NCBI GenBank assembly: GCA_029010715.1
Contig: JAQXKZ010000010.1
Coordinates: 78,226-142,225 of the forward strand
Length of the DNA: 64,000 nucleotides
Source: Clostridiales bacterium
Lineage (GTDB): Bacteria; Bacillota; Clostridia; Oscillospirales; Oscillospiraceae
Direction of reading: 5' to 3'
Both the position numbers and the translations under genes were made by a program. Every line of letters starts with the position of its first letter. Position 1 is the first letter of the stretch. The notes under the pieces were generated by a model. That model was not told the DNA's origin. It did not search any database and saw nothing but the letters and a program-made list of their open reading frames with translations. This document shows positions 24,681 to 32,885 of the stretch, piece after piece.

Positions 24681-25234
24681 AGCGCCACACCTTCTTCCCC
24701 GAGATATTTTCTTAAATTGCGTCTCATGCGGGCAAGCTTCTGGCTCAGCGCATTCGCGCTCATGCCGCAGCTCCGCGCTATGTCTGTCACGCTCTCACCC
24801 GCCCAGTACCGGCGCATGAAAACCGTGCAGTCCTTTTCCGTCAGACAGGCAAGCCATGCGTTTATAATGCCGCCCAACTCCTTCGCGTCCTCAATCTGCT
24901 CAATCCCTTTTGGGTCGGGTATACATTCGTCAAGCTCACTGAGCAGCACGTACATATTCCCTCCGCGCTTTTGGGCGCGGTCTCTGTTCCAGCGGTTAAA
25001 CGAGAGATTCCGCGTAATCCTGGCAAGCCACAGGCGCAAACGTCCGGGACGTTCAGGGGGCATGGCGTTCCATGCGCGGGTATATGTATCGTTGACACAT
25101 TCCTCCGCGTCCTCGCGCACACCCAGAATGTTCATTGAGACAGCGTGACAGTATATACCGTATTTGCTGTCTGTCTCCGCAATTGCCCGCTCGTCGCGCC
25201 GCCAATAGAGATCTATTATCTTTGTATCTTCCAC
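24677..25234 (-). CDS. ECF-type RNA polymerase sigma factor
   Basis: A 185-residue sigma-70 family protein. Region 2 includes GVREDAEECVNDTYTRAWNAMPP and LWLARITRNLSFNRWNRDRAQKR; region 4 has LTEKDCTVFMRRYWAGESVTD followed by the helix-turn-helix GMSANALSQKLARMRRNLRKYL. The start is GTG at 25234, with GGAGGAGG upstream. It is translationally coupled to the DUF4179 anti-sigma factor. The target promoters are not identifiable from this window. Confidence 0.93.
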   Translation of the reverse strand: MEDTKIIDLYWRRDERAIAETDSKYGIYCHAVSMNILGVREDAEECVNDTYTRAWNAMPPERPGRLRLWLARITRNLSFNRWNRDRAQKRGGNMYVLLSELDECIPDPKGIEQIEDAKELGGIINAWLACLTEKDCTVFMRRYWAGESVTDIARSCGMSANALSQKLARMRRNLRKYLGEEGVAL

Positions 25235-25593
25235 GTTCTTCCTCCTCCGGCCGATCCTGCTTGAAGGGCCTTCACCTACAATGACAGCTTTTTTCTCGAA
25301 ATCTGACGCGGTATGAAAAATTTTTGCGATTGCCCGCGGCCGACAGCCACTTCGCGTAAACCACATTGTCGTTCGTTTCCCGGCCGCGCCGGGCTTCCAT
25401 ACGCAACCCGGGCAACTCTCTCATATACAGTTGCTTTTTCGGCATGGCGCATTACATGTTTTTCGCTTTTTATAATAACATACCGGCATTTTGTTCGCAC
25501 CCTTCGCTTCCGGTATTGCTTTTTTTAAAAAAGCGTGTATAATAGGTCTTAATGAGACGCACCGTCTCATTAAGACCTGCCGGAGGTGATATC
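25235..25593. other. Divergent intergenic region
   Basis: 359 bases between the ECF sigma gene (-) and the LexA-like gene (+). The right end holds the promoter and operator described separately. The left part should hold a promoter for the sigma/anti-sigma pair but none could be fixed. A small GC-rich hairpin CCCGG..CCGGG near 25380 has no clear role. No gene was seen. Confidence 0.5.
25516..25577 (+). promoter_or_regulatory. Promoter with perfect 33-nt inverted repeat operator
   Basis: TTGCTT (25516-25521) and TATAAT (25538-25543) are 16 bases apart. Directly after the -10 lies GGTCTTAATGAGACG (25545-25559), a 3-base spacer, and its exact reverse complement CGTCTCATTAAGACC (25563-25577). 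Covering the transcription start, it should be the operator of the LexA-like protein encoded next. An RNA hairpin is an alternative reading, but no T-run follows. Confidence 0.85.
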
Positions 25594-26208
25594 ATGCGTT
25601 CGAAGAATACCGGGCTGATGGAGCTCATCCGTGACTATGCGGAGAAATACTACCGCAGCAATCTTGTCCCTCCGTCCATAAGGACAATATCCGAGGCTCT
25701 CGGGATATCCAGGGCAACCGTTCAGCGTTACCTTGTCGATATGGATTCGCGCGGTCTCCTGTCCTACGACGGACGCATCAAGGCTTCCCCGCAGATATCC
25801 AAGTGCAGCACGCGCTATTTCTCCGCCCCCATCGTCGGCTCCATACGCTGCGGCAATCCCGAGAGCGAGGAGGCCGAGGTCGAGGAGTACGTAAACCTGC
25901 CGGAGTCCGTTTTCGGTCCGGGCAGCTGCTACCTGCTCCGCGCCAAGGGTGATTCCATGACCGACGCCGGCATAGACGAGGGCGATCTGCTGGTCATAAA
26001 AATACAGCACGACGCGAATATCGGGGATATAGTCGTCGCTCTGGATCAGGACAATCAGAACACGCTCAAGCGCTATGCCGGTTATGACGAAGCCCGCGGC
26101 TGCCATATTCTGGAGTACATGAACGAAAAGCTGTACCCCGGCAAGGTTGAACTGGTCCGAAGCCTCACGGTGCAGGGCGTCGCCAGACAGGTCATCAAGA
26201 AGCTCTGA
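25594..26208 (+). CDS. LexA/UmuD-like self-cleaving repressor
   Basis: A 204-residue protein combining an N-terminal LexA-type winged helix (VPPSIRTISEALGISRATVQRYL, about 25-47) with a C-terminal S24 peptidase domain. The predicted self-cleavage site is Cys86-Gly87 (SIRCGNPE); Cys-Gly is the bond used in UmuD. The catalytic Ser121 lies in KGDSMTDAGI and Lys159 in NTLKRY. ATG 25594 has an excellent GGAGGTGAT site. It is the first gene of a cassette with a Y-family polymerase and a YolD-like protein, so DNA damage should relieve repression through RecA-stimulated cleavage. It is probably not the main LexA, as its operator is unlike the GAAC-type SOS box. Confidence 0.92.
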   Translation: MRSKNTGLMELIRDYAEKYYRSNLVPPSIRTISEALGISRATVQRYLVDMDSRGLLSYDGRIKASPQISKCSTRYFSAPIVGSIRCGNPESEEAEVEEYVNLPESVFGPGSCYLLRAKGDSMTDAGIDEGDLLVIKIQHDANIGDIVVALDQDNQNTLKRYAGYDEARGCHILEYMNEKLYPGKVELVRSLTVQGVARQVIKKL

Positions 26209-26222
26209 TCGGAGGTATGGTA

Positions 26223-27725
26223 ATGGAGCGAAGCTATATTTCCATAGATTTAAAGTCGTTCTTCGCTTCAGTCGAATGCGTGGACCGGCAGCTCAACCCG
26301 CTTACGACCAATCTGGTCGTTGCTGACACTTCGCGTACAGAAAAGACGATCTGCCTTGCGGTCACTCCCTCGCTGAAGGCCTACGGCATATCCGGGCGTG
26401 CGCGGCTTTTTGAGGTGGTTCAGCGCGTGCGCGAGGTCAACGCCGCCCGTCGTATGTCGGCTCCCGGCAGGAGTTTTTCCGGTAAGTCATATATTGACCC
26501 CGAAGTTAAAAGCGACCCGGCGCTTGAACTTGACTATATAATTGCCCCTCCGCATATGTCCCGCTACATTGAAATGAGCACACGTATATATAATATCTAT
26601 CTCAAATATATTGCCCCGGAGGATATACACATATATTCCATCGACGAAGTGTTCATGGACGTCACCGCATATCTCAAGACCTACGGCCTGACGCCCCGGG
26701 AGCTGGCAATGCGCATCATACTCGACGTTCTGCACAGCACCGGCATTACCGCGACGGCCGGTATCGGGAGCAATCTCTATCTCTGCAAGGTGGCCATGGA
26801 CATTGTTGCCAAGCGCATCGAGCCGGATAGAAACGGCGTGCGCATAGCGGAGCTGGACGAAATGTCGTACCGTGAGCTGCTCTGGGATCACCGACCGCTC
26901 ACGGATTTCTGGCGCATCGGCGCAGGCTATGCCAAAAAACTCGAAGCCCACGGTATGTACACCATGGGCGATATCGCCCTGCGTTCTGAATACGATGAGG
27001 AATCGTTCTACAAAATGTTCGGCGTGAATGCCGGTCTCCTGATCGACCACGCCTGGGGCTATGAACCATGTACCATCGCCGATATCAAGTCCTACCGTCC
27101 AGCCAGCAGCAGTATCGGCTCGGGTCAGGTCCTGCATGTACCCTATGACTTTGAAAAGGCCCGCATAATAGTGCGCGAGATGACGGAGCTTCTGGTGCAG
27201 GAGCTTGTGCGTAAGGGCCTCGTGACGGACCAGCTCGTGCTGACCGTAGGCTATGACATTGAAAATCTGAGACGGTCGGATATCCGGGACGGGTACACGG
27301 GCGAGGTCACCGTAGACCACTACGGTCGTAAGCTTCCCAAGCACGCGCACGGCACGGGTAATCTCGGCCGGCAGACCTCCTCACTTATGCTTATCATGGA
27401 CAGCATGAACGCGCTGTACGAGCGTATAGTTGACCCGGCGCTTCTCATCCGGCGCATAAATATCACAGCCAACCATATCGTGCCCGAATCCGAAGCCCGT
27501 CAGGCCGACGACTTTTTCCAGCTTGATCTGTTCTCCGACTCCGGCGAGCGCCTCAGGGCCGCCGAAGCCGAGCGGCTCGCACTGGAACGGGAAAAGCGGC
27601 GCCAGAAAACAATCGTCGCTCTCAAAGACAAATACGGTAAGAACGCCGTACTGCGCGGCACCAATTTCATGGACGGAGCGACTACAATTGCGCGAAACAG
27701 CCAGATAGGAGGCCACAAGGCATGA
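26223..27725 (+). CDS. Y-family translesion DNA polymerase (UmuC/DinB type)
   Basis: A 500-residue error-prone polymerase. The active site is SIDLKSFFASVECVDR (first Asp and steric residues) and IYSIDEVFMDV (SxDE motif); TAGIGSNLYLCKVAMD is the conserved thumb-proximal segment, with a helix-hairpin-helix-like part following FWRIGAGYAKKLEAHG. A beta-clamp motif QLDLF is at residues 433-437. The second ATG (26223) is chosen because GGAGGT immediately abuts the first (26217). The gene overlaps the YolD-like gene by 4 bases and lies 14 bases after the LexA-like gene. The three form one inducible mutagenesis unit. Confidence 0.95.
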   Translation: MERSYISIDLKSFFASVECVDRQLNPLTTNLVVADTSRTEKTICLAVTPSLKAYGISGRARLFEVVQRVREVNAARRMSAPGRSFSGKSYIDPEVKSDPALELDYIIAPPHMSRYIEMSTRIYNIYLKYIAPEDIHIYSIDEVFMDVTAYLKTYGLTPRELAMRIILDVLHSTGITATAGIGSNLYLCKVAMDIVAKRIEPDRNGVRIAELDEMSYRELLWDHRPLTDFWRIGAGYAKKLEAHGMYTMGDIALRSEYDEESFYKMFGVNAGLLIDHAWGYEPCTIADIKSYRPASSSIGSGQVLHVPYDFEKARIIVREMTELLVQELVRKGLVTDQLVLTVGYDIENLRRSDIRDGYTGEVTVDHYGRKLPKHAHGTGNLGRQTSSLMLIMDSMNALYERIVDPALLIRRINITANHIVPESEARQADDFFQLDLFSDSGERLRAAEAERLALEREKRRQKTIVALKDKYGKNAVLRGTNFMDGATTIARNSQIGGHKA

Positions 27726-28165
27726 GCGGCAAATACGATTCCATCCTGCACCACGGCCGCCGCTTCTCACCGAAGCATCCGCCTGTGCCGAATTACGAGA
27801 GAGCCGCGCAGTTTGCCCCGTTCTCTCCTCTTAACGGCTTTGAGGACGCGGTGGACGAGACCGCACGGCTTACCGACAGCCGGATCGAACTCGCCGACGG
27901 CCGCATTGACGAGCTGGACCGCCGGCTGCGTCTGCTTGCTGAGCATGTCACAGACACGCCTGAGATATCCGTCACATACTTTCGTCCGGACTGCAGGAAA
28001 GCCGGCGGCGCATATCTGACCGTGACCGGAAGTCTGAAAAAGATAGATATGTACGTCCGCACTCTCGTGTTCACCGACAGGACCTCCATTCCTATCGACA
28101 GCATTATCAGGCTCGACGGCCCGGTATTTGCACTATGGGGCCGCGCAGCGGGATATACCGGGTAA
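27722..28165 (+). CDS. YolD-like protein
   Basis: A 147-residue protein of the YolD-like family, often found beside Y-family polymerases in Firmicutes and their plasmids and phages. Family landmarks: KYDSILHHGRRFSPKHPPV, then RAAQFAPFSPLNGFEDAVDETARLT, and a C-terminal beta-rich region ending IIRLDG. The start ATGA overlaps the polymerase stop. The function is unknown; members have been proposed to assist or regulate translesion synthesis. Translational coupling suggests it acts with the polymerase. Confidence 0.87.
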   Translation: MSGKYDSILHHGRRFSPKHPPVPNYERAAQFAPFSPLNGFEDAVDETARLTDSRIELADGRIDELDRRLRLLAEHVTDTPEISVTYFRPDCRKAGGAYLTVTGSLKKIDMYVRTLVFTDRTSIPIDSIIRLDGPVFALWGRAAGYTG

Positions 28166-28222
28166 ATAGCCTTACTCCGGCGGTAAATACTTATGAAATT
28201 TTCTTAACATCCCGAAAACATA

Positions 28223-28255
28223 TTGACTGATATTATTACAAATGTATAATATCAG
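28223..28255 (+). promoter_or_regulatory. Promoter with 10-bp inverted repeat before the GNAT gene
   Basis: TTGACT (28223-28228) and TATAAT (28245-28250) are 16 bases apart. The inverted repeat CTGATATTAT (28227-28236) / ATAATATCAG (28246-28255) spans the spacer and -10 box. It looks like an operator; no dedicated regulator is adjacent. The leader to the GNAT start is about 100 bases with nothing recognisable. Confidence 0.65.
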
Positions 28256-28356
28256 GCATATAAATTCCTTCAGCAAACAGTCCGCGCAGGCGCATATTTG
28301 CTCAGCAGCCCTGCCGCTGCAGTGCGTCCTGTAATACAAGTCAACGGAGATATGAC

Positions 28357-28830
28357 ATGGACAGAATAGAGAGCGGCCGCCTTTATATGGCGCCCATGAC
28401 GCCTGATGAACTGTCTGCGCTTATTGAACAGTGCAGAGAAAACGACCCTGAGCTCTGTCAGGCGTACACTGAAATGCTCTGCGGCTGTATATCTGAGCCG
28501 GAGCAATACCTGTGGCACACCGCATGGTGCATACGCCGGCGTGAAAGCGGAGAGATGGTCGGCGATTTCTGCTTCAAGGGCCTGCCGGAAAACGGCTGTC
28601 CGGAAATCGGCTACGGTATAATCGGAGCGCATCAGGGAAAGGGCTACGCGACCGAGGCCATTGGCGCAGCATGCCGGTGGGCGCTTTCGCAGCCAGGCAT
28701 AAAGGCCGTCGAAGCCGAGACCGCACCGGACAATACCGCCTCACAAAAGGTTCTTTCAAAGCTCGGCTTTGTCCCGACGGGCAGCGCCGGCGAGGAAGGC
28801 CCGCGATATATACTTTACAGCCCGGACTGA
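28357..28830 (+). CDS. GNAT family acetyltransferase
   Basis: A 157-residue acetyltransferase of the RimJ/RimL-like GNAT type. The acetyl-CoA binding motif is GAHQGKGYATEAIGAACRWAL (about residues 90-110; QGKGYA is the core R/QxxGxG/A), preceded by PEIGYGI and followed by ETAPDNTASQKVLSKLGFV. The substrate (amino group of a protein or small molecule) cannot be deduced. CGGAGA lies about 7 bases upstream of the ATG. It is followed 43 bases later by a TfoX-like gene. Confidence 0.88.
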   Translation: MDRIESGRLYMAPMTPDELSALIEQCRENDPELCQAYTEMLCGCISEPEQYLWHTAWCIRRRESGEMVGDFCFKGLPENGCPEIGYGIIGAHQGKGYATEAIGAACRWALSQPGIKAVEAETAPDNTASQKVLSKLGFVPTGSAGEEGPRYILYSPD

Positions 28831-28873
28831 ACCGTGTCCGCGGCAATGCTCAGGAGATTATGGAGGACTGCAT

Positions 28874-29200
28874 ATGGCAAGCACTTTGGAGTACGCCGAA
28901 TTCGTATGCGAAAAGCTCCGCCCTTTCGGCAATGTACGCTGCCGCAAAATGTTCGGCGAGTATATGGTCTATCTCAACGACAAGCCCGTACTTTCCGTAT
29001 GCGACAATGCCGTGTTTGTAAAGAAGCTCCCGGAGCTTGACGCCCTGATGCGCGGCTGCGAATGCGGCTGCCCATACGAAGGCGCGAAGGAGCATTATAT
29101 GCCGGACATTGACGACGCTGCACTTCTGTCTGAACTCATACCAATGCTTGAAAAGCTCACGCCCCTGCCGAAGCCAAAAAAATCAAAAGGCAAGGCATGA
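28874..29200 (+). CDS. TfoX N-terminal domain protein
   Basis: A 108-residue protein matching the TfoX N-terminal domain: EYAEFVCEKLRPFGNVRCRKMFGEYMVYLNDKPV and DNAVFVKKLPEL, ending with a lysine-rich tail KPKKSKGKA. The domain is named for a competence regulator in gammaproteobacteria, but single-domain versions in Firmicutes have no established role. The ATG at 28874 follows TGGAGGA. It may share a transcript with the GNAT gene. Confidence 0.82.
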   Translation: MASTLEYAEFVCEKLRPFGNVRCRKMFGEYMVYLNDKPVLSVCDNAVFVKKLPELDALMRGCECGCPYEGAKEHYMPDIDDAALLSELIPMLEKLTPLPKPKKSKGKA

Positions 29201-29304
29201 CAGAGGTATCTCTGCTTTCCGGCTCCTCCGGTACATTTCCGCTGATTACCTGAAAACCATGCGTTTTCGGATTAAACTTTTTGCCAATAAAGGAGAGGAA
29301 AAAT

Positions 29305-30444
29305 TTGAAGAAAAGAATTGCATTTGCGCTGTCCCTGATCCTCGTTTTCGTTTCGGTTACGGCTATCAGCATCCCCGCGTCTGCCGACAACGCAGACGGG
29401 CTTTTTGTCGAGGGCACTGCCACGGGCAGGCTTGACGGCTCCGTATTTTCCGCCGGTGAGACCGCGGGCAGCGATGCCGAGATCTGCGGTATCCTGTTTG
29501 CCGCCGGCAGAGACGTCAACGCCGGCGGACGCAGCGAGTACGCCATGGCCGCCGGTTACGGCGTCCGTCTCAGCGGCAGCGTTGAAAACGACGCGTTTCT
29601 CGCCGGCAATACGCTCATCGCCACCGGCAGCATTGACCGCGACCTGTTCGCCGCCGGCAATAACGTAAGCGTCACCGGTACGGTAGGACGCAGTCTGTAT
29701 GTCTACGCTCAAAATGCAACCATCACCGGCAATATCGGCGGAGACGTGTACATCAGCGCCGAAAATATCACCGTCAGCGACGGCGCAGAGATAGGCGGCA
29801 AACTCCATTACAACGAGGACGCCTCCGTCAGCGCCCCCAAGTCCGTCATTTCCAACGCTCAGGTCTACATGGCACCGGGCGTATCCGTTGATTCCGGGGC
29901 CGCGGCCGCCGGGAATTACGGAACTAAAATCACCGGCAAGCTCATCTCTTATATAGGTCTTGTAGCCCTCGCTTTTGTTCTGCTCTGGCTCACTCCTCTG
30001 TGGGAGACCGTCGACAAAAAATACTACGCCGCGCCCTTCGGCGTCTATGCCCGGGCCTTCGGCACAGGCTTTGCCGTTCTTGCGGCGCTGCCCGTCGCCG
30101 CAATTTTCCTCATGCTCACCCGCATCGGAGTACGTCTCGCCTTTGTGCTTTTGCTCGTCTATGCCGCCGCCATTACCGCCTCGCTCATATTTCTCGGCTT
30201 CTTCCTCGGTGCGCTGCTCTGGCGCAGAGCCTTCGGTAAGGCGCCCTGCTATTGGGCCGAGCTGCCCATAGGTCTGCTGCTCTGCTGCGCTGCCAAGCTC
30301 GTTCCCGGACTTTCCTTCGCGACAGGCTTTGTCTCCGTACCTCTCGGGCTCGGCGTTATCACTCTGCTGCTTGGCAAGGGCAAGTCCTCCCCTTCCGGCT
30401 CCACGGATGCCGCTCCTGCCCTGCCCGGTTCTGCCGCTGAATGA
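29305..30444 (+). CDS. Exported bactofilin-like beta-helix membrane protein
   Basis: A protein of about 379 residues with a signal peptide (KKRIAFALSLILVFVSVTAISIPASA). Residues about 35-185 form a run of short repeats such as LSGSVENDAFLAGNTL, ATGSIDRDLFAAGNNV, VTGTVGRSLYVYAQNA and ITGNIGGDVYISAENI, spaced about every 15-17 residues. That resembles bactofilin/polymer-forming beta-helices, but it is exported here instead of cytosolic. The C-terminal third has four membrane segments (LISYIGLVALAFVLLWL; GFAVLAALPVAAIFLM; VLLLVYAAAITASLIFLGFF; LLLCCAAKLVPGL). The start is TTG 29305, with GGAGAGG upstream. Function is unknown; it could be an envelope scaffold. Confidence 0.72.
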   Translation: MKKRIAFALSLILVFVSVTAISIPASADNADGLFVEGTATGRLDGSVFSAGETAGSDAEICGILFAAGRDVNAGGRSEYAMAAGYGVRLSGSVENDAFLAGNTLIATGSIDRDLFAAGNNVSVTGTVGRSLYVYAQNATITGNIGGDVYISAENITVSDGAEIGGKLHYNEDASVSAPKSVISNAQVYMAPGVSVDSGAAAAGNYGTKITGKLISYIGLVALAFVLLWLTPLWETVDKKYYAAPFGVYARAFGTGFAVLAALPVAAIFLMLTRIGVRLAFVLLLVYAAAITASLIFLGFFLGALLWRRAFGKAPCYWAELPIGLLLCCAAKLVPGLSFATGFVSVPLGLGVITLLLGKGKSSPSGSTDAAPALPGSAAE

Positions 30445-30529
30445 CTATCGCTCATCAGGATACCTGTTATCCTGCCCCGGTATCATCCCGGAAAATTGAA
30501 CCTGACCGTTTCTTAATACTTACACCGCT

Positions 30530-30579
30530 ATCACTCAAGCACGGAGCCGGCTGCTCCGTGCTTGAGTGATTTTATTTTT
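30530..30579 (+). terminator. Terminator after the beta-helix gene
   Basis: ATCACTCAAGCACGGAG (30530-30546) / CTCCGTGCTTGAGTGAT (30554-30570), 17 perfect pairs, 7-nt loop, followed by TTTATTTTT. Confidence 0.9.
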
Positions 30580-30676
30580 CCGTCACACACGGCAGGTGTT
30601 TACCCGGACCCATGCGTCATTTCTGTATCTTAACCGTGAACGCCCCGGTTTTTACGCAAGCCAGTCCACCGGATAT

Positions 30677-30721
30677 CAAAAAAACAGGCCGGAGAAACTG
30701 CAGATGAGTCTCTCCGGCCTG
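30677..30721 (-). terminator. Terminator after the transglutaminase-like gene
   Basis: CAGGCCGGAGA (30685-30695) / TCTCCGGCCTG (30711-30721), 11 pairs; the minus-strand transcript runs into T7-T8 at 30684-30677. Confidence 0.85.
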
Positions 30722-30736
30722 CCTTTTCATATTTTG

Positions 30737-31912
30737 TTACGGCTGTGTATCCGCCATCTGCAAAAGAAGTTCCACCCTGTCCGGTTCCCAGACACACTGT
30801 GTCGCGTCCAGCTCTTCCTGAGCGAAGTGCCGCAGGTCAAATTCGGCAGAAATGCCGCGGTCGGAAGTTGCGTCAAACCAGAGCCACTCCCCATCCAGAC
30901 GGGCTATGTTCCACATGTGGTTTTCCCGGTAATAGCTCCCGGTCACATTGTAGCAGGGAATCCCGACCTTTTCAAACAGCAGCTTGAGCGCATTGGAATA
31001 CCCGCCGCAGATCGCCGTATTGTCCCGCAGTGCGCCAACAGCCGTCCGCGAGTCATAGGGCATGTTTTCCAGGTCGGAGTAGTAGCGCCGGTCATACTTC
31101 ACATTGCCGGTCAGATATGTGTAAAGCGCCTCGGCCTTTTCCCGCTCTGTCATGGATTCGTTCACTTCCTGTGCGATTACCTGCTCCGCCAGCCGGTCTG
31201 CCTGCTCCAGCAGGGAGAGACATTCCTCCATATCCAGCCCCATGGCCGGCGTATAAGTGATCTCCGTCGCATCACGGTTCAGGGCGCAGAGTATGTAGCC
31301 TCCGCCCGCCTGCTGAAGCACCCGGCTCATATCGTCCGGCAGCAGCCCGGGGTCCGTCAGGCGTATTGGAAGCGGCTCCGTGCCGATATGCTCCTCCGCT
31401 GCGCGGAGCAGCCCGCCCAGCGTAGAAACAGCCAGAGCATCCCCGTCGTCAGTCCAGCTGCCTGTCTTATACGGCATATAGTGTATCTGACAGGTCAGGC
31501 AGCCGTCTTCCATGGCGGCGGAAATATCATAGGCGTATTTCAGCTCAGGATAGGCTGCCATCAGACTGTAGTAGAGGTTTTTTACATCAATCTCCGGGTT
31601 TTCACTCAGCGTCACACCGGAGACATCCATGGGCGCGGGCTGACGCACTGCGCAGAGAGCATCATACAGCGCTTCCTGAATGTCTTCAGGTTTTGATATG
31701 CGTATCGGAGCAGCCTCCTCCGGCGGGTCGGACGCTTCCGTACCGGGCATAGTCTCCGGTTCAGCGGGGAATTCCTCCGGTTCCTGCGCTGCGGAAACTT
31801 CCGGGACGGGCGGTGTTTCTACCTGTTTCGGGGCTGAACAGCCGGTAAGTGACAGCAGGACCAGTGCCGGAAGCAGCAGCCCGGCCAATCTCATTTTGAT
31901 TCTGTAAAGCAT
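30737..31912 (-). CDS. Transglutaminase-like lipoprotein
   Basis: A 391-residue exported protein. LLPALVLLSLTGCSAP is a lipoprotein signal with lipobox LTGC, followed by a Pro/Glu-rich linker. The C-terminal half has a transglutaminase-like fold with the catalytic triad: Cys in NTAICGGYSNALKLLF, His in RENHMWNIARLDGEW and Asp in WFDATSD. Relatives act as proteases or cross-linkers at the cell surface. ATG 31912 follows AAGGAGG with 7-8 bases spacing. It follows the truncated MATE reading frame, which runs over its start, so the promoter of this gene may have been altered by that rearrangement. Confidence 0.88.
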   Translation of the reverse strand: MLYRIKMRLAGLLLPALVLLSLTGCSAPKQVETPPVPEVSAAQEPEEFPAEPETMPGTEASDPPEEAAPIRISKPEDIQEALYDALCAVRQPAPMDVSGVTLSENPEIDVKNLYYSLMAAYPELKYAYDISAAMEDGCLTCQIHYMPYKTGSWTDDGDALAVSTLGGLLRAAEEHIGTEPLPIRLTDPGLLPDDMSRVLQQAGGGYILCALNRDATEITYTPAMGLDMEECLSLLEQADRLAEQVIAQEVNESMTEREKAEALYTYLTGNVKYDRRYYSDLENMPYDSRTAVGALRDNTAICGGYSNALKLLFEKVGIPCYNVTGSYYRENHMWNIARLDGEWLWFDATSDRGISAEFDLRHFAQEELDATQCVWEPDRVELLLQMADTQP

Positions 31913-32885
31913 GGCATTTCCTCCTTATAGGCTGTGACAGGGGCTTTAAAGCGGCCACGGGCTGATAGCCCTGCATAAAACCCATGACAACATAGCAGCC
32001 GATAAGGATCAGCCGTTGTACCACGCCGTAAGCGGCGATAATCTCATCCGAATTGGGTAGGGACGAAGCGGCGATATTGGTGAGGGACGACGCCACCGAC
32101 AGACAGATCTGAATGACCGCGGTGGGAATACCGATAAGGACGACTGTCTTTATAAGCTCCCAGCCGGGACGGAAGCCCTTCGCCCGGATCCTGATGACGG
32201 AGCGGCCACTGGCATAGAACCGGATCAGGATAAAAAATGTAACAAACTGGGATACGGTGGTAGCCAGAGAGGCGCCCTCCACACCCATGTTCAGCCCCCA
32301 GTCAAACATGAACACCGGGTCAAGAATAACATTCAGCGCAGCGCCGGTGATGACGGCGACAGAGGAAATCCGCACGGAGGACTCCGCTCTGGCCGCGCAG
32401 TTCATGCTCTGTGCCGGCAGATTGGCCAGCGCCGCCACAAACATCCAGAAGGCGTAATCCTTGGCCAGCGGGAGAGACGCCTCCGAAGCGCCGAAGGCAC
32501 GCATCAGAGGCTCGATAAAGACGATGCCGCCTGCGCACAGCAGTACGCCCAATATCACGGAAAGTCCGACAACGGTGCTGACCGTGCGGCTGGCCGCCTC
32601 GTAGTCCTGCCTGCCGAGCTGGCGGCCGGCCAGAACGGCGGCGCCGGCGGCAAATATGTTTTCAATGGAGACCATAATCAGCAGCAGCGGGACCGTGACG
32701 CCTACCGCCGCCAGGGCGACGTCCGAGTCCAGCATCCCGATATATGCGGTATCCACGATGTTATAAACTGCCTTTGCCAGCAGGGCCAGCGTGGCCGGAA
32801 CAGCCAGCCTGACAATGGCTTCAGATGGCCGCATCTCACCCAGAACTGACTGGGACCGTGCTTTTTCAGATGACGTGGCTCTCAC
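31761..32885 (-). pseudogene. MATE family exporter, C-terminally truncated
   Basis: The frame encodes the first two thirds of a MATE multidrug/Na+ antiporter: IVRLAVPATLALLAKAVYNIVDTAYIGM, then about eight membrane helices up to CYVVMGFMQGYQPVAA. In intact members that motif (GYQPV) continues with FNYGAK-like sequence and four more helices. Here homology ends at about 31950 and the frame continues as LKPLSQPIRRKC..., running 150 bases into the start of the transglutaminase gene in another frame. About 100-120 residues are missing, so the exporter should be inactive unless truncated forms work. The start is uncertain (GTG 32885, overlapping TetR). A deletion joining the two genes is the simplest explanation. 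Confidence 0.8.

Noticed and set aside
25360..25382. CGTTCGTTT upstream of the ECF sigma gene as another TetR operator
   Set aside because: Only a 9-base half-match without the inverted half; likely chance.
29272..29808. Open frame antisense to the beta-helix gene
   Set aside because: Arises from the repeat composition of the real gene; no start site or family match.
31921..32000. A frameshift that would restore the MATE C-terminus
   Set aside because: None of the three minus-strand frames downstream of GYQPVA shows MATE-like sequence, so loss of the segment is more likely than a simple frameshift.
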